From the NCBI GenBank assembly GCA_023230485.1, contig JALNXG010000010.1, positions 1-64,000 on the forward strand: a stretch of DNA of 64,000 nt, in the 5' to 3' direction. Origin of the DNA: Melioribacteraceae bacterium (lineage in GTDB: Bacteria > Bacteroidota > Ignavibacteria > Ignavibacteriales > Melioribacteraceae). Shown here one piece after another: positions 61,497 to 64,000 of this stretch (position 1 is the stretch's first letter; every line of letters starts with the position of its first letter). The notes under the pieces are model-generated. The model ran no database searches. It was given only the letters and a program-made list of their open reading frames with translations, and was not told the DNA's origin. Made by a program: the position numbers and the translations under genes.

Positions 61497-64000
61497 TTAT
61501 TTGTTTTTTAATTTGAGCGGTGAAGCTGCATCAGTAATCGCATCTATCTTTGAAGCAAATCCACTCTTATGTAAGATATCCTCGTCATTTACATAATGAA
61601 TATCCAATAAACCCGGAGTCCTATAACCGGTTCTAATAAAATTAACTTCACTTAAACAGAGACTCCATCCCTCGAACCAAAGACCAAGGTCATTTAATTT
61701 AATTTTTTCTACATCAACATGAACTAATAAATTAATATCACTTCCCGGACCCGCTATGGTATTTTTTGTACTACCGAAAATATACATTGCCTTTACACCG
61801 AATTTTTCTCCATCTAATTCCGATGCAATCTTCTCAGCTATTTTCATTCGCCATTTCCAATGTTCGCCCGGATGATATTCAACTAGATCGCGATGTACTT
61901 TTTCTGAATCTGACTCAACTGATTCATCCTTTAAGACACCGAGAGCTATATTTAGATCAGCATTCATCATTATTTTTAAAATGCTGCCTCCGGTTGAATT
62001 GACAACATCAATTACTTTTATAGTGTCTTCTAAGTGTGCATATTCAGGAATAAGTTCTCTTATAATATTTTCTGAATTTTCAAAAAAAGATTCATTAAAT
62101 ATTATTCCATCGTCATCTGGGTATAGGGGTAAATATCGAATATTAGCTTCTACTAAATCTTGGAAAAAATGCGTTCCGAATGATAAATCGGGAAGATAAT
62201 TACCTTTCTTTCTTGCCACTTCAATTAACATTGCTGTATTATTAATATCTGAATAAGATACACTTACTCCAAGCTTTATATCACCTCTACTTCCCCATCT
62301 TCCCGGACCAATCAAAATAAATTTCCGTTTAGGCAGAAGTTTATTCAATCGCCCTACTGCTCTACCAACCTGAAGTAGCCTGCTCTTATCAGATATTTCT
62401 GAATAATGAACGGGGTCGACATAAACAATATGTGTAATTTCCGGAACACGACCGTTTGATATAAATTTTTTCGCTGTGAAAAGAATTTTTTCTTCCGGAA
62501 TATCTTTTGGGATATTATCTGAAGTAATATCACCTGTAAAACTTTGAGGACGACATTGCAATAGATAAAAATGAGTACCATCGCAAGCAAACTCAATATC
62601 AACCGGAGATTGTATTTTCGATTGCAAAGTCTTTAGAATTAAATCAACTTTTTTTAGAAAATCGGTTTTAATAAAAAGCTTATCAAAAGTTACTATCAAT
62701 TCTTTTTTCTCATCATCTAAATCGAATAGAGTGGCAGACCTAACAATATTAGTATCATAAACTGAAAATATTTCACTGAAATTTGGGTATTCCTGACCAT
62801 ATTTGTTAATCAAGTCTTTAATTAAAATCGATTCAAATTCATTTGTCTCTAAATTGATAATGTCAATTTTTTTAGGAGAATAACGGAACATCTCTTCAGG
62901 AGTTACGTTAACTTTAAGACTAGGCTGACCTGGAGATGCTAAAAGCGGATAATCATCACTTAATCGATCCACTGCTCTAGTACCAAGACCCGGTACAATT
63001 CTAATTAATCCGTCATTTCTTTTTATACGAGGTGACCATCGAAATTCATTTGTACTAAAAGCTACACCGGCGAATGCAGGAAGAAAATAACTACCGACTT
63101 TAACACCGACAACCTCCTGAATCATTACTCCCATCTCTTCATGAAAATCAAGTAGTCCTCTTTCAGCTCTATATTCAATAGGGTCAGGGCTGAATGTAGA
63201 AGCATAAACTTCGGCAATTGCATCCATCAATGCAATTAGTCGGTCTTCCTTACTACCTTGGTTCGCAAGGAATAAGCTTTTATACTTTCCTGAAAATGCT
63301 GCGCCAAGTTGATCCTCTAATAGTGAAGAACTTCTTACAATTAATGGCTTCTCTCCAAGATCATCCAAAGCTACAGATAATCCTTTTATTATATCAGGTG
63401 GAAATTCAGAATTTTTAAATAACTGAACTATATGTGGATATTCAATTCTTACTTCGTCGATCTCTTTATACTTCTGTTCTAAGATTTCTTCAAGATTGTT
63501 ATACTGTAAAAAATAAAGTACCCCATCAGATGATATATACCAAGTTTTCGGAATTTTAATATCTTGTATTAATGGATCACTTTCAGATTCTTTATTAATT
63601 ATGTGATATGCTAAAAACAATCCGGCACTTTTGCCACCTAACTTACCATGGCTTGCAGGTGGGAAAATCATTTTATCAATTAATTTATAAAAATCGGTAA
63701 GCTTTACATATTCCTTGGCAACTTTTATAAAATCAAGGTGATCAGTGAAGAATCGTCTTAATAAAGAAACTCTTAATCCCTTTACGGTAGAAGGAGATAA
63801 TTCCAATTTTTCCGGCGAGATATGATAATATTTGCGAATAGCATCTGCTATTTCAGTAAGAGATGTATCTTGATTTTCAACTACTTTTACTAATCCGCTC
63901 GATTTATCTTCTTGAATCCATTTTTGAATGCGTGCAAGAATAATATCATCAGTCAAGTTTTCGCCTGCAAGTCTGATAATAGTGTCTACGTATTCATCAT
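61497..64000 (-). CDS. PEP-synthase-like ATP-grasp protein fused to a nucleotidyltransferase-like domain, 5' end outside window
   Basis: The reading frame is open to the right edge (residues DEYVDTIIRLAGEN precede the TTG at 63956), so the N-terminus is cut; about 833 codons are visible. An ATP-grasp PEP/pyruvate-binding domain is clear: GGKSAGLFLAYHII, KPLIVRSSSLLEDQLGAAFSGKYKS, MGVMIQEVVG, VDIEFACDGTHFYLLQCRPQS. The swivelling phospho-His domain and PEP-utilising barrel of real PEP synthase are absent. A middle block holds GPGRWGSRGDIKLGVSVSY; near the end FGSTKNTIAGPGSDINLLV resembles the minimal nucleotidyltransferase motif, with its second Asp as Asn. Function unknown; possibly phosphotransfer signalling. 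Confidence 0.8.
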   Translation of the reverse strand, partial: DEYVDTIIRLAGENLTDDIILARIQKWIQEDKSSGLVKVVENQDTSLTEIADAIRKYYHISPEKLELSPSTVKGLRVSLLRRFFTDHLDFIKVAKEYVKLTDFYKLIDKMIFPPASHGKLGGKSAGLFLAYHIINKESESDPLIQDIKIPKTWYISSDGVLYFLQYNNLEEILEQKYKEIDEVRIEYPHIVQLFKNSEFPPDIIKGLSVALDDLGEKPLIVRSSSLLEDQLGAAFSGKYKSLFLANQGSKEDRLIALMDAIAEVYASTFSPDPIEYRAERGLLDFHEEMGVMIQEVVGVKVGSYFLPAFAGVAFSTNEFRWSPRIKRNDGLIRIVPGLGTRAVDRLSDDYPLLASPGQPSLKVNVTPEEMFRYSPKKIDIINLETNEFESILIKDLINKYGQEYPNFSEIFSVYDTNIVRSATLFDLDDEKKELIVTFDKLFIKTDFLKKVDLILKTLQSKIQSPVDIEFACDGTHFYLLQCRPQSFTGDITSDNIPKDIPEEKILFTAKKFISNGRVPEITHIVYVDPVHYSEISDKSRLLQVGRAVGRLNKLLPKRKFILIGPGRWGSRGDIKLGVSVSYSDINNTAMLIEVARKKGNYLPDLSFGTHFFQDLVEANIRYLPLYPDDDGIIFNESFFENSENIIRELIPEYAHLEDTIKVIDVVNSTGGSILKIMMNADLNIALGVLKDESVESDSEKVHRDLVEYHPGEHWKWRMKIAEKIASELDGEKFGVKAMYIFGSTKNTIAGPGSDINLLVHVDVEKIKLNDLGLWFEGWSLCLSEVNFIRTGYRTPGLLDIHYVNDEDILHKSGFASKIDAITDAASPLKLKNK

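Noticed and set aside
61497..63956. Complete PEP synthase or PPDK gene starting at the TTG at 63956
   Set aside because: The frame stays open to the window edge with protein-like sequence, and the phospho-His and PEP domains are absent.

Overview
The window is AT-rich, gene-dense bacterial DNA (roughly one third G+C by eye) with no rRNA, tRNA, CRISPR, insertion sequence or phage gene that I could see. The gene set suggests a Bacteroidota/Chlorobiota-group bacterium, most likely Ignavibacteria-like (inference). It includes a short RpoD without region 1.1, a TIGR02757-family protein, a small histone-H1-like protein, lipoproteins, outer-membrane barrels and a hisGDCB-HAF-IE operon. I can see it is Gram-negative from the lipoprotein signals and a TPR-barrel export porin.

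Left end (1-6274): an SOS/DNA-repair block. A lexA-ogt-DUF72-dnaE(N) operon runs leftward from a near-perfect palindrome that overlaps the lexA -10 box. A truncated dinB and a second dnaE piece diverge from a related palindrome. The two dnaE pieces together make one DNA polymerase III alpha-type protein. They lie tail to tail on opposite strands, overlapping by 13 bp: the N-half holds the three catalytic Asp, the C-half holds fingers through OB-fold.

6319-20857: a hybrid histidine kinase, an FN3 lipoprotein, then an exopolysaccharide-like locus. The locus has a degenerate deacetylase-like membrane protein, a small membrane protein, a processive GT2 glycosyltransferase, a TPR-plus-barrel porin and a KaiC-like ATPase with a changed P-loop. 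A GH9 endoglucanase is next to it.

21008-34451: an NSS sodium symporter with an overlapping tiny MetS-like subunit, a PPi-type phosphofructokinase, UvrD/PcrA helicase, a peptide-use cluster (OPT transporter, PqqD-like protein, PepD, MFS carrier, outer-membrane protein, aminopeptidase), a TIGR02757 protein and pdxJ.

34518-54617: a divergent lysine-catabolic pair (lysine 6-aminotransferase and an ALDH7-type dehydrogenase), rsmI, apt, a PolX whose polymerase Asp residues are gone, dus, an MFS exporter, capA, an H1-like protein, an Fe-S redox protein, bioY, a hydrolase, a HisA paralogue with cNMP-binding and UspA proteins, a TPR protein, a glycosidase, thioredoxin, rpoD and a class V aminotransferase.

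Right end (54619-64000): the complete leftward his operon except histidinol-phosphatase. It is preceded by a classical attenuator: a 19-residue leader peptide with three His codons in a row, an intrinsic terminator, and a possible antiterminator pairing. Last comes a 5'-truncated PEP-synthase-like/nucleotidyltransferase fusion protein.
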